Of a DNA stretch of 64,000 nucleotides, positions 19,481 through 30,790 are shown piece after piece. The stretch comes from Saprospiraceae bacterium (GTDB lineage: Bacteria > Bacteroidota > Bacteroidia > Chitinophagales > Saprospiraceae), in the NCBI GenBank assembly GCA_016719855.1, contig JADJYH010000015.1, forward strand, positions 77,608 through 141,607, written 5' to 3'. Made by a program: the position numbers and the translations under genes. The notes under the pieces were generated by a model. It did not search any database and was not told where the DNA came from. It was given only the letters and a program-made list of their open reading frames with translations. Numbering within the stretch: position 1 is the first letter of the stretch; each line of letters opens with the position of its first letter.

Positions 19481-20479
19481 ATGAAGCGTTCAACGCTGAA
19501 AGACATTGCTAAACTTACGGGCCTCTCGGTTTCCGGTGTTTCGAGAGCATTAAAGGGCCACCCCGACATTGCACCAGAAACCAAGGAAAGAGTCAAGGAA
19601 GTGGCCAAAGCCCTCAACTACCACCCCAACCCTAACGCCCAGTTCCTCCACTCCAAAAGTTCGAAGATTATCGCAGTGATTCTGCCGGAAGTGAACACAT
19701 TTTTCTTTCCAGAAATCCTGCAAGGCATCAGCGAAGTAGTCGAGCAACATGGCTACTTCCTCCTCTTCCTTCAGTCCGACAACAAGTTTCAAAAAGAGAA
19801 AGATCTGATTGAATATTGCATCCAGATGTTCGTGGACGGGGTACTAATTTCCCTCTCGGCTGAGACGACCTCCCTTGACCATTTGTTGAAACTCAAGGAG
19901 ATGGATGCCGCTGTTGTGTTGATAGATCGGGTGCTGAGCAACGACTCCATTCCTTACTTGACCATTGATGATGCGGAAGCAAGTCGAAAGGCAGTAGATC
20001 ACCTGATTTCAAAGGGGCATACCAATATTCTCGGCATTTTTGATGACGGCAGATTGTCCATGACAAATTTGAGGGCTAGTGGGTTCCGGCAAGCCCACGA
20101 ACAAAACGGCCTGCATTGCGGAGAAAACAGGATTTTGATAGTCAATGGGGACGTAGAAATTGAGGAACAAATCATTCAATTGATTGATGAAAATGCAGAA
20201 TTAACTGCCATTTTCACCATGTCTGACAAGCTAATGGTAAAGGCTTATCATGCCATCAACAGCCTTGGATTCAAAATGCCGGACGATATTGCGTTAATTT
20301 CCATTAGCGACGGCAAAGCTCCGTACTATCTCTACCCCGGCATTTCACATGTTAGGCACTCCGGGGAGGAAGTTGGCACTTCGGCAGCAACCTTGTTGTT
20401 TAGAATGTTGTCTGATGAAAAAAACCTTGAAGGGTTCCACCAAATTGAAACCAAATTGGTCGAGCTTGGGTCTGTGTAA
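19481..20479 (+). CDS. LacI-family transcriptional regulator
   Basis: A 332-residue repressor or activator: N-terminal helix-turn-helix with hinge (TLKDIAKLTGLSVSGVSRAL, residues 4-23, then YHPNPNAQFL), followed by a periplasmic-binding-protein-like effector domain (IIAVILPEVNTFFFPEILQG; VDGVLISLS; DDIALISISDG). The effector is presumably a sugar or other small ligand; it cannot be identified here. Transcribed divergently from susC, it is the obvious candidate regulator of susCD. The aspartic-protease gene follows after 15 bp and may be co-transcribed. Confidence 0.88.
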   Translation: MKRSTLKDIAKLTGLSVSGVSRALKGHPDIAPETKERVKEVAKALNYHPNPNAQFLHSKSSKIIAVILPEVNTFFFPEILQGISEVVEQHGYFLLFLQSDNKFQKEKDLIEYCIQMFVDGVLISLSAETTSLDHLLKLKEMDAAVVLIDRVLSNDSIPYLTIDDAEASRKAVDHLISKGHTNILGIFDDGRLSMTNLRASGFRQAHEQNGLHCGENRILIVNGDVEIEEQIIQLIDENAELTAIFTMSDKLMVKAYHAINSLGFKMPDDIALISISDGKAPYYLYPGISHVRHSGEEVGTSAATLLFRMLSDEKNLEGFHQIETKLVELGSV

Positions 20480-20494
20480 GCCAAGAATTGTTTA

Positions 20495-21592
20495 GTGAAA
20501 AAAATTCTAATGAAACTCCCTAGCTTATTTATCAGTCTGCTGCTTTTTTGCGCAGCCAGCACTAGCGCACAGCCTGGGTACGAAATCTTGAAGGACGTAA
20601 AGAAGATTGATATTCCCTTTGAGTATAAAAACGACCTAATCATTGTAAACGTCACCTTTAACCGCATTTTTCCCCTTAAATTCATCTTCGACACCGGGGC
20701 AGAAAACACCATCCTAGCCAAGCGCAGTATCACGGACTTGATTGGGGTAAATTATGAGCGAGAGTTCAAGGTCCTTGGCTCCGACATGACCACGGTGCTC
20801 ACTGCCTACCTGGTTCGGGGCATCCACATGAGGATTGAAGACATGGTAGCCCCCAGCCAATCTTTGCTAGTGCTTGATGAGGACTATTTCAATTTTGAAG
20901 AGCTGTTGGGGATGCAAATTCACGGGATACTTGGCGCCGATATTTTCAAGGGTTTGTTGGTGAAAATCAACTACGAACACAAGATGATAACCTTGATGAA
21001 AAGCGGTACAGGCAAACTCCCGTCCGACGGGTACCAAATGCTCCCTATCTCCATCGAAAAAAACAAGCCTTACCTGAAAACCGTCATCCGCACCCAAAAT
21101 GACACTTTGGTCAATGTCAAACTCTTGCTGGACACAGGCGCAATGCTTGCACTATTGTTGAACACGGATTCGCACCCAGGACTAAAACCACCAGAAAACG
21201 CCGTCAGTGGCAATATCGGCACTGGTCTCGGTGGCTTCCTGACGGGTCATTTGGGCAGGGTGGCTTCGCTTTCCCTTGGAGACTTACAATGCAATGAAGT
21301 CATCACAAATTTCCAAGACCTGGAAGAAGGCATGGACACGACCATGCTGCAGGGTCGAAATGGCATCATTGGCAACGGTGTCCTCAGCCGGTTCGACGTC
21401 ATCATTGACTATCCTGGGCATAAACTTTACCTGCAACCCAACAAGAACTTCAAGAAGGAATTCAAGTTTGACAAAAGTGGGTTGGTTGTCATCGCCGCCG
21501 ACTACTTGCTCAACAAATACATCGTGCATTCGGTGATTCCCGGCTCCCCAGCCGCACTTGCCGGCTTTTTTTTAAAAATTTATGATTGTTAA
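20495..21592 (+). CDS. Retropepsin-like aspartic protease with truncated PDZ domain
   Basis: A 365-residue secreted protein. A signal peptide ends STSAQ. Two pepsin-like lobes carry DTG motifs: FDTGAENTIL (Asp near 66) and LLDTGAMLALLL (near 211). A PDZ domain begins at VIAADYLLNKYIVHSVIPGS but stops after PAALAGF, where the DNA enters a T-run and reads FLKIYDC then stop. PDZ domains need about 60 more residues, so the 3' end is missing or frame-broken near 21565. The start is GTG 20495 (MKKILMKLPS); ATG 20510 is an alternative. It follows the LacI gene closely. The substrate is unknown. Confidence 0.75.
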   Translation: MKKILMKLPSLFISLLLFCAASTSAQPGYEILKDVKKIDIPFEYKNDLIIVNVTFNRIFPLKFIFDTGAENTILAKRSITDLIGVNYEREFKVLGSDMTTVLTAYLVRGIHMRIEDMVAPSQSLLVLDEDYFNFEELLGMQIHGILGADIFKGLLVKINYEHKMITLMKSGTGKLPSDGYQMLPISIEKNKPYLKTVIRTQNDTLVNVKLLLDTGAMLALLLNTDSHPGLKPPENAVSGNIGTGLGGFLTGHLGRVASLSLGDLQCNEVITNFQDLEEGMDTTMLQGRNGIIGNGVLSRFDVIIDYPGHKLYLQPNKNFKKEFKFDKSGLVVIAADYLLNKYIVHSVIPGSPAALAGFFLKIYDC

Positions 21593-21904
21593 TCTTAAAT
21601 TTGTCCCCATCCTATTCTTAGCGAATTGTCTCAGTACAACTTATCCAAATCGAAAGTAAAGCACACGCGTTAGCCTGTTGAGTTGAAAAATAATTTGCGC
21701 CCCAATCCATGGCTTTCTGACAAACATGTTGAACAAACCGTGTGGCCTAAAGGCAGGAACGTTCAACCTACTGCCTCACCCTAAAAGTGTGCTCCAAGTC
21801 GAAAAAAATTTAAGTTTTATAGCCAAGTTGACTGACTTTTCAGCCAATTTTGGTTCATTGGTGATTTGATAATTTTTCATTTGTCAAGCAATAAACTCAA
21901 AAAG
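21593..21904. other. Intergenic region without a recognisable gene
   Basis: About 310 bp between the truncated protease and the large adhesin. No ORF, hairpin terminator or remnant of the missing PDZ end is apparent to me. It must contain the adhesin promoter. Confidence 0.5.
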
Positions 21905-24900
21905 ATGAAATTACTCGTACCCATTATTTCGTTGGTGAGCTTTTTTCTGCTCACAGCGCTGCCCAGCGTTGCGCAAAACACCTACAACATCAACTTGACC
22001 GATGACAAGCTGAGAGAAGAAATCAACTTCGTTGGCATCGAGCAAAACGTGCATGTTTGCGGCCTTGAAGTCGGACAGACTTACCAAGTTTGGGCAGTAA
22101 AATTCGGCTGCCACCCCACCCTGAAACTTGCAGGGCCAGGCCAATTCAGCAACACCCAAACATTTGTGGCAGCCGCTGATTGCATGGATTTTGTGATGAA
22201 GAAAGACTTGTCCACGCCAGATTGCGCTTCGGGCCCTATTTGGTTTTCCATTGGCTGCAGTACTTGTAACAAAAAAGTGGACCCCCTTGCAAAAATATCC
22301 TGTTCAGCAAACCCATCAGGGGAGTACCTGATTCAGGATGTGTTCATTGGAGGTGGGTGTTTTGATGTAACCAACGTGCAAACAATCGGCTCCCCCGAAG
22401 GGAGGGGTACTTTCACGGATGGAGGCTCTACCGTAAACATGAACAATGGCATTGTTTTGACCTCTGGACAGGTAGGCATTGCCAATGGTCCCAATAACTC
22501 AAACAGTGCCGGTGCGAATGTTGGCGGCCCTAATTCCGACCCTGATCTTGACATCCTGACTGGTGGCAACCTGTTTGATGTGCAGGGTATTGAATTCGAT
22601 TTCAGGCCCACCATCAACAATATCAGCTTTCAATATGTATTTGGCTCAGAAGAATACTGCGAATTCGTAAATTCCGGTTTCAATGACGTGTTTGGCTTCT
22701 TTATTAGTGGGCCTGGCATTAACGGTGGGTTTTCTTCCAACGGCCAGGATATTGCTGTTTTGCCAAACTCTGGCATTTTTGTTTCCATCAACAATGTAAA
22801 CCACCTCACCAACACCGGATACTTTGTTCCTAACCAAGGCAACTGCGGCGGAATGACGAACCCAGACGACATCCAGTACGATGGATACACACAATTATTG
22901 ATTGCAGTTGCAAACGTTATCCCTTGTGAAGTTTATCACATCCGCCTTGTGATAGCCGATGTGGGCGATGGTATTTATGATTCAGGTGTATTCCTTGGAG
23001 CAGGCACGTTCACCGCTGGCGGAACCGCCACCGGCGAAGCTTTGTCAGCTACTACTGGCTCCAACATCGTTTACGAGTCGTGCAACGACGGTACATTTGT
23101 ATTCACCAGGGCAGGGGGCGACAACTCCTTGCCACTAGTCCTCAATTTCACCATCTTGGCTAGCAGTACGGCAACTCCTGGCGTTGATTACGTACCTTTT
23201 TCGCTCTCGATAACCATTCCACCGGGACTGGACAATTTTGCACTGCCCATTAACGTCATTGCCGACAACATACCGGAAGGAATAGAAACCATTATTTTAA
23301 GTCTGACCAATTCTTGTTCGTGCAGTAGTCTAGAGATAGAACTGGAGATACATGACCCACCACCAGTCGAACTCGATTTGCCTGATTTGGAGGCTTGTGC
23401 GGGCTCACCAATATTCTTGGAGGCAATGCCCACTGGCGGTATTCCCAATACCACTTTCACTTTTGCGTGGGACAATGGGCAATCCGGACCAATACTACAA
23501 GCTGCTCCAACACAAAACACTTCCTACACCGTAACTACAACTGATGCATGTGGTGGTACTGCCAGCGCAACATCCAATATCCAGGTAGCAGAAGTGCCAA
23601 CTGCTTCAATGACCAGTCCGGGCGGAGTTCTCTGTACCAGCAACCCAAATGCCAGTGTTAACCTTGTCATTGATTTTACTGGGACTCCAAACTGGATTCT
23701 TGATTATACCATCAATGGCCAACCTCAGGTGCCCATTTTGGTAACTTCCACACCTTATACATTGACCACAAATGTGCCGGGCATTTACTTACTTACAAGT
23801 GTGACATCGGCCATTGGGAACTGTATTGGGCCAGCAACTGGCGTTTCGATTATAGACATCGTAACAATAGACAATACGGTATTTACAACCCCATACACTT
23901 GTTCTGACAATGGCTCCATGACCGTGCAGCCAAACGGAGGCACTGACCCCTATGAATATGTTTGGAGCAATGGGTTCCCAAGTTTTCCGACTGCCATTGG
24001 GCTTTTGCCAGGAACGTACATTGTAACGGTTACTGACAACAATGGGTGTACAGCTTCAGCATCTGGGGAAATTACCTCACCGCCACCATTGCTTTCAAGC
24101 GCAGTTGGCTCCCAAGTAAATTGTATCAACCCTAACGGTGGCACCATTACACTAACGGTGGGCGGTGGGACACCACCTTATAATTTTTTATGGTCAAATG
24201 GCTCGACTGACCAAAACCCAACTGGCTTGGGCGTCGGTACTTACGTCGTAACCATTACCGATTTTTATAACTGTACCTCAACTGCTCTTGCATCGGTAAC
24301 ATCCAATGTCATTTTGCCCATCGCTGTGGCGCAGGCAAATGACCCCTTAGATTGCAACAATCAAGTGGTTATGGTGATTGGACAAGGCTCACAGACGGGG
24401 CCAGATATCACCTATTACTGGTCAGGGCCAGGCATAAGTGGCCCAGACAACCAGATTGATGTCAATGTCCAAACAGATGGTCTGTACACCATTTTAGTTA
24501 CCAATACTGCCAATGGGTGTACCTCTACGGCCTCAGTCACGGTATTGTCCGATTTGGTGGCACCTATCGCCGTTGCCGTGGGCGACACCTTGAGTTGCAA
24601 TTCGTCTTTCGCCAACATCTCAGGAAACGGCTCCTCTACAGGGCCTAACTTTCAGTATCAATGGACGGGAAGCGACATTGTGAGTGGAGCAAATACACTG
24701 AATGCTGTCGTGGGAGAACCAGGAACTTACACATTGGTGGTTACAAACATGACCAATGGCTGTACCTCATCCGTCTCCGTAGAGGTGGAAAACGATGCCA
24801 ATGTGCCAGATGCTGATATTGCTCAACCTGCCCCAATCACCTGCAGTAGACACCATCACCCTGGATGGCTCCGGCTCTTCAAACGGACCTATTTACACCT

Positions 24901-27900
24901 ATCAGTGGTATCAAAACAATGCGCCCATACCTGGCGCAACAGGTTTGACAACCATAGCTACTAGCACAGGTAATTACCAAATCATCGTGACAAATGAATT
25001 GAACGGGTGTACCTCTAGCTACTCCACTACAGTGACGAATAACCTTACCGCACCTGTGGCAAGTGCTTCAGCCAACGGGCAAATAACTTGTATTGTCAAC
25101 TCGGTTGGCCTGAGCAGTTCGGTCCAAGGTAATCCAGCCAATTTTACTTTTGACTGGAGCACCACCAATGGCACTTTTGTTGGTGGGACGAATGGACAAA
25201 ACGCAACAGCAGGCTCGCCAGGCGTTTACCAAGTGACGGTCATGAATCTAAGCAATGGCTGCACCGGCACAGCAACGGTACAGGTGACACAGGATGCAAG
25301 CATCCCGGTTATCCAATTGACTTCTTCTGGAGATATTGACTGTGTGGACACGCAGGTTCAACTAAACGGTAATGGTTCCAGCCAAAGTCCAACTATTACC
25401 TATACTTGGACTTCACCGGACGGCAATTTTTATTCAGGGCAAAACACGTTGACACCAATAGTTGATGCTGCCGGAACCTACACGCTGACACTGTTCGATT
25501 CAAGCAACCAATGTGAAAACGAAAGCAGTGTCACGGTGACTGTTGACAATTTGCCACCAATCATCATCATGCCTTCATCGCCAATGTTGGACTGCGCTGT
25601 AACCCAAGCCACCTTGGACGCAGCCATTTCCAATCCCACCCGCAGGTGTCGTGCTTGATTACAATTGGACAACTTTGGGTGGTCAGTTCATCGGTGCATC
25701 AAATATCTTGACGCCTAACGTGGATGCTCCAGGCACTTACACGCTGGTAGTTTCAAACCCTGACAATGGTTGTACAAGCACGAGTTCTATCGTGGTTGAT
25801 GAGGATGTGGCACTACCAGTTGCCGTCATTGCGAATCCCGATGTGCTGACTTGCAACACCAACACAGTGCCGCTGAATGCCACGGGCACAAGCACAGGCA
25901 TTGCCTTCCAGTACGATTGGTCCAGCCCAACCGGCAGTTTTGTAACAAGCAACTCGATATTGAATCCAGTGGTTGATGCCTCAGGCACTTATACTTTGTT
26001 GGTTACCAATACTTTAAACAACTGTACAGCGACCCAACAGGTGGTTGTGAACGAGGATGTAAACCTGCCAACTGCCACCGCTGGAACACCAATGACGCTC
26101 AACTGCGACATTACGGAGCTGAATCTCAACGGCAACGGTAGTAGCACAGGCCAAGAGTTTCAATACTTGTGGACAGGCCCTGGTGTGGTTTCAAACGAAA
26201 CAACTCTTTCACCCTTAGTGGATGAGCCAGGCACCTATCAACTGCTGGTTACCAACTTGATAAACAACTGCCAATCCACTGCGAGCGTGACAATTGGAGA
26301 AGACATTGCCCCGCCAATTGCAGAGGCTGGACAAGGCGGGATTTTGTCTTGCAGCTTGACCTCCATGTTGCTTGATGGAACCGGCTCCAGCGCTGGCAAT
26401 AACATTGAATACGAATGGAGTTCACCCAACGGAAGCATCAGCAGTGGAGCCAATACGCTAACACCAACCATCAATGCTGCTGGTAACTATTTCATCATGG
26501 TCACAAACACTACCAACGGATGCACCACCACTGACATGGTGCAAATTGATGAGGATGATAGCTTGCCAGATGCGGAAACACTGCCTGCCCCACCGCTTAC
26601 TTGCAATGTCACGCAACTAACGTTGAGCGGCGCAGGCTCGGCCAGTGGGCCTGAATATACTTATTTGTGGAGCACAACGAATGGCAACATTTCTTCTGGC
26701 GAAACGACTTTGAATCCAGTCATTACCGCATCAGGCATCTATTTACCGACGGTAACTAACACGGCTACAAATTGCAGCAACATCGCCAGTGTAACTGTTG
26801 ATTCGCAAACAACGCCACCAGCCGCTGAGGCAGGCCCTGCCGCACAGCTTACCTGTACTCAAACCTCGCTAGCCCTTAACGGCAATGGCTCGGCCGGTGG
26901 GCCAAACTATTCGTACCAGTGGACTACTGCAAATGGCAATATTATCGGTGGGGACAACACCCTGAACCCGATGGTGGATGAGCCTGGCACTTATGTCCTG
27001 CAAGTTACCAACGACCTTACCGGATGTACCAATACCGACCAAGTGACGATTTCCGAAAGTTTGAATGCGCCTTTCTCGGTAGCTTCAACCCCGGGAGTAC
27101 TGAACTGCAATGCTGCTAATTTAACGCTCAGCGGCATGGGCAGCTCCACGGGTAGCACCATCAGCTACCTCTGGTCAACATTGGATGGCAACATACTGAG
27201 CGGTGGCACTACCCTTTCGCCCGTTATCAATGAGCCAGGAACTTATGTGCTCACTGTGGCAAACAGCGCAAATGGCTGCACAGAAACCGCATCGGTAGTT
27301 GTTGACCAAGACATTGCAGCACCGACATCAGAAGCCGGCTCCGCAAACCTGCTTTCCTGTTCAGAGCCCGACGGTGACGCTTGATGGCAACGGAAGCAGC
27401 ACGGGCAACGGTATCACCTATCTGTGGACAACCAACAACGGCAATATTGTGAGCGGTGCAACCACATTGACGCCAACCGTCAACCAAATAGGTATCTATA
27501 CTTTGACCGTTATCAATAATGTGAATGGCTGCACTTCATCAGACGACATTCAGGTTGGCCAGGACAACAGCCTACCGCAAGCGTTGATTACGCCTCCAGC
27601 CACCTTGACTTGTGATGTTGTGGAATTAAACCTTGTTGCATCGGCTTCGCAAGGAGCAAACTTTGATTATTTGTGGACAACGATTGGTGGCAGTATCATT
27701 GCTGGGGAAACAACGCTTTCACCACAAATCAACCAGCCAGGTGTTTACGTTCTTACAGTCAGCAATAATTCCAATGGCTGCACATTGTCTACGCAAACAA
27801 CTGTCAATCAGGACATTACGTTACCGACAGCAGAATCTAGCCAACCTTATGTGATTGATTGTTTTGAAGCACTTAATGCCTTGGACGGTTCAAGCTCTAC

Positions 27901-28846
27901 TGGAACGGGCATGTTGGCATTCCTTTGGTCAACTACCAATGGTGAACTTGTTTCAGGCATGAATACAGCCAACGCCCAGATTTCGGAGCCAGGAACCTAC
28001 GCCCTATTGGTGACAAATCTTGCCAATGGTTGCACGGATACTGACCAGGTTGTGATAATTAAAGAGGGTCCTGTGACCGTACCTGAGGCTACCCAGCCAC
28101 CTTGTTTTGGCGATAAGGGCGCTATCGCTTTGACGGGAGCAACTGGCGGGGAAACGCCCTATTTGTACTCCATTGACAATGGCAACAACTTCAGCAGCAC
28201 TGCGATTTTTACCAACCTTGAACCGGGTCTCTATTCGGTCATTGTTCAAGATGCCAATGGGTGCCAGTTTGATGAAGAGGTGCTTATCGAGCAACCCAAT
28301 TTGTTCGATATTGATGTTGAATCACAAGTGACAATTCACCTTGGAGAAAGCTACCAGCTCAATACCTTGGTCAATGTTCCGGTTACTGAAATCGAACAGG
28401 TTGATTGGTTTCCAGGCTTTAATTTGTCGTGTACGGATTGCTTAGACCCAATTGCAAATCCAACCGCTTCAACGACCTATACTGTCACGGTTGTCACAAA
28501 AAACGGCTGCAAGGACAGTGCGCCGGTTTTTTTCCGAGTGGACAAGTCAGGAGGAGTGTACGTTCCCAACGCTTTTTCTCCTAACGGAGACGGTACCAAC
28601 GATGTCTTCATGATATTCTCAGATACTAAGAGTGTGCTAAAAGTGAACTCGTTCTTAGTGTTCAACCGTTGGGGTGAGTCTGTTTATCAATACTTCAATT
28701 TTTCACCAAACGACCCTGCATACGGCTGGGATGGTAAACACAGGAGCCTTCCACTTGACCCAGCAGTTTTCACCTGGTTTGCTGAAATCGAGTTCATTGA
28801 TGGCAGGGTTGAGATTTTCAAAGGCGATATTACTTTGATGAATTGA
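21905..28846 (+). CDS. Giant type-B T9SS adhesin with 15 Ig-like repeats (three frameshifts)
   Basis: About 2,310 residues once the frames are joined. The order is: signal peptide (LPSVAQ); a choice-of-anchor-L-like domain (GIVLTSGQVG, FQYVFGSEEYCEFVNSGFND); a Calx-beta-like stretch (GVDYVPFSLSITIPPG); two SprB-type repeats (WSNGFP, GTYIVTVTDNNGCTA); then fifteen repeats of roughly 82 residues, each with pattern xxCxxxxxxLxGxGSSxG, YxWxxxxGxI, GTYxLxVTNxxNGCT. A further SprB-like unit precedes the CHU_C type B sorting domain (VPNAFSPNGDGTNDVF to FKGDITLMN). Frame breaks are at 24842-24844 (two bases lost), 25635-25637 and 27367-27369 (CC read as CCC). Predicted role: surface adhesion or gliding. 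An insertion sequence abuts the stop codon. Confidence 0.85.
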
Positions 28847-28909
28847 TGTCGTCGGACTTAATGATTACTCCAACTAAGCGACATAAAGATTACACCAAGT
28901 TCATTGACA
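28847..28909. repeat. Left terminal inverted repeat of the IS
   Basis: 63 bp, TGTCGTCGGAC to TTCATTGACA, matching the reverse complement of 30111-30173 with a few mismatches in the middle. Confidence 0.92.
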
Positions 28910-30089
28910 GTAGGATAAAGAACGAATGTGCTTTTCCGTTAAGTTTTCTGCGGGCATCATCTTTAGCAGTTCTCCCCGCTCGTTGGAAAATTTCCATTGT
29001 ACGTTTTGAGCATCAAAGGTGGCAGTGAGCATCTGGTTTCTATGTTGGTAGCCAACCTGATAGACTTGCCCAAATACATTGGTTGTCCCAACGCTGCTGA
29101 TTTTTCGTTGCCAGGAACCTTGTGCAAGGTGGCGGTACGCCCGCTGGATGTCAAAATCCCCCGGGTTGAACTTTCTCGGGTTTGAAAAAAGCTCGGGGAA
29201 CCGCTCTGCACGGGTCTTGCCCTTGCAGGTTCGGGTAGGGAAGTTTTCCCGCTGGTCCAGCACTGCCTGGTTCAAACGTTCTTGGAGGTCGAGGTAGTCC
29301 CCGCACTGGGCGGGGTCCGCCCAGCGGGCGGTTGTTCCTTGGTTGCGTTCCACCTTTGCGTTTTTGCGGGGTGAACGGGCGGGGTTCAGTTTTACCGCCA
29401 TGCCCAAGGCCCGCAGGCAAAGGTTCAAGGGTGTCAGTGATTGGCGGGTCGGGTCCCCGAACGGCGCCCCGTTGTCTGCCCGGAAGCATTGGATGAACCC
29501 CCAGCGCCACAGCACACAGCGCACACAATCAATTACTGCTTGCACGGGGACTTGGTTGATGCGCCCGTAGGGGGAAAACGAAGGCGTCCAGTTCAGCCCC
29601 CGTGTACTCGTCTATAAAGTTCAGGTAACAGCACGCTTTGCCATCTTTGGTGCGCAACCGTTCCTTGGCGTCCACCTGTACCCGCTCGAAGGCTTGCGTG
29701 GCCCAATCGGCGCCAACCGGAGGCAATTTTGTGCGGGGCTTGTTCAGGCCCGCCTTCAACAGCTGGCGCTGCAACTGGCGCTCGCCGGGAACTGTCGCTT
29801 GGGGGAATTCCCGCAGCAGGTTCAGGCGTATGTAGCCTCCGCCCCAGTCTTGATGGGTTTGCCGTAGCCGCTTGGTCCGCTCCAATATCTGCTCGGAGGT
29901 CATCGGTTTGCGCCCGCAACTGTCATACTTGACCTTGATGCCGGGCAAACCCTCTGATTCGAACCGCCTAATCCAAAGCAAAAGCGTATGGTAGTCAACG
30001 TCCAGCGCTCGGGAAATGTCACTTTTCTTTTCCCCTGTTTGCCACCGATGGATGGCTTGTAAGCGAGTTTCATAATCGTGTGCTTTCAT
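28901..30089 (-). CDS. IS transposase, helix-turn-helix plus DDE integrase core (one frameshift)
   Basis: About 395 residues. The N-terminal HTH (RLQAIHRWQTGEKKSDIS, LDVDYHTLLLWIRRFESEG) and a second helical segment (EQILERTKRLRQTHQDWGGG) precede an rve core: VQVDAKE (first Asp), FRADNGAPFG (second Asp) and AKVERNQGTTARW (Glu). The start is ATG 30089; an upstream TTG at 30116 lies inside the terminal repeat. The frame breaks at 29570-29574, where five G on the plus strand should be four, restoring FPYGRINQVPVQAV. The stop lies inside the left terminal repeat. With the frame corrected, all catalytic positions are present, so the element may be active. Confidence 0.85.
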
Positions 30090-30110
30090 GTGCCGTTCTT
30101 TTCCCACAAA

Positions 30111-30173
30111 TGTCAATGAACTTGGTGTAATCTTTATGTCGTATTGTTGGTGTAATCTTTAAGTCCGACGACA
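30111..30173. repeat. Right terminal inverted repeat of the IS
   Basis: 63 bp ending AAGTCCGACGACA, the partner of 28847-28909; the target duplicate ATTGA follows at 30174-30178. Confidence 0.92.
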
Positions 30174-30211
30174 ATTGATAGTCTTCTAAAGTGCATTTTC
30201 AGACAAAAATG

Positions 30212-30245
30212 AACCTTCCAGAATTGATTCTGGAAGGTTTTTTTT
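30212..30245 (+). terminator. Intrinsic terminator, originally of the giant adhesin
   Basis: Perfect 13-bp stem AACCTTCCAGAAT / ATTCTGGAAGGTT followed by eight T. It now lies 1.37 kb past the adhesin stop because the IS was inserted between them. Confidence 0.85.
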
Positions 30246-30790
30246 GTGCACAGTTCATTTAGATGATTTTTTTTAACATTTTTATTTTATTAATAATTAT
30301 TGCATTTATTGGCGTTCCAGCGTCAACAATTTTCAAAATTTTACATTTCCATCTTTAGAATATTTTATTTCTGATGAATTTACATTTACTTTTGTGTCAA
30401 GAACATTTTCAAAACGAAAAAGCGGAGCCAACTACCACAGGTTCCTTCCTTAGATTTCATTGACGCATTTTGTTTTTTAGTTAAGTGCGTTTTCCTACTG
30501 CTAGAATTTCCCATGAACATTTCTTCCATGTAGCCATCGGCTACATTTCCATGTTTTTCATCTAGGGTTTTCCCTGCTTGAAAAACACCTTCAGCATTTA
30601 GCTGGCCAAACAACACTTGTTCAACTACACTTACCCTTATCGCTATCAGCTAGCACTGGTAGCATCTGTGATTTTATTCTAAATTTTAAACTCAACCGGC
30701 TAACCCTGTATGGGCTAGGTATTAACGGCTATTGTTCCAATGACATGCCGTGAGACCATCCCGCAATTCCGGTCAAACCTGATTACACAC
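30246..30790. other. AT-rich intergenic region
   Basis: About 545 bp, strongly AT-rich at its left side. A 76-codon open frame on the minus strand (30386-30616) has no recognisable features and I do not call it. It holds the promoter for the following T9SS protein. Confidence 0.45.

Larger units (their letters stand above)
28847..30173 (-). mobile_element. Complete insertion sequence with 63-bp inverted repeats
   Basis: 1,327 bp bounded by imperfect 63-bp terminal inverted repeats beginning TGTCGTCGGACTTAA, with direct repeats ATTGA outside both ends (28842-28846 and 30174-30178). It carries one DDE/rve transposase on the minus strand. The long ends contain two internal copies of a motif like AAAGATTACACCAA, probably transposase-binding sites. 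The gene content resembles the IS481/IS3 superfamily; the family was not confirmed. Confidence 0.9.

Noticed and set aside
24842..28846. Three separate adhesin genes
   Set aside because: The repeat register continues across each break and only the last part has a sorting domain, so one gene is more likely.
30386..30616. 76-codon minus-strand frame
   Set aside because: No signal, no family, located in a low-complexity intergenic region; cannot be supported.
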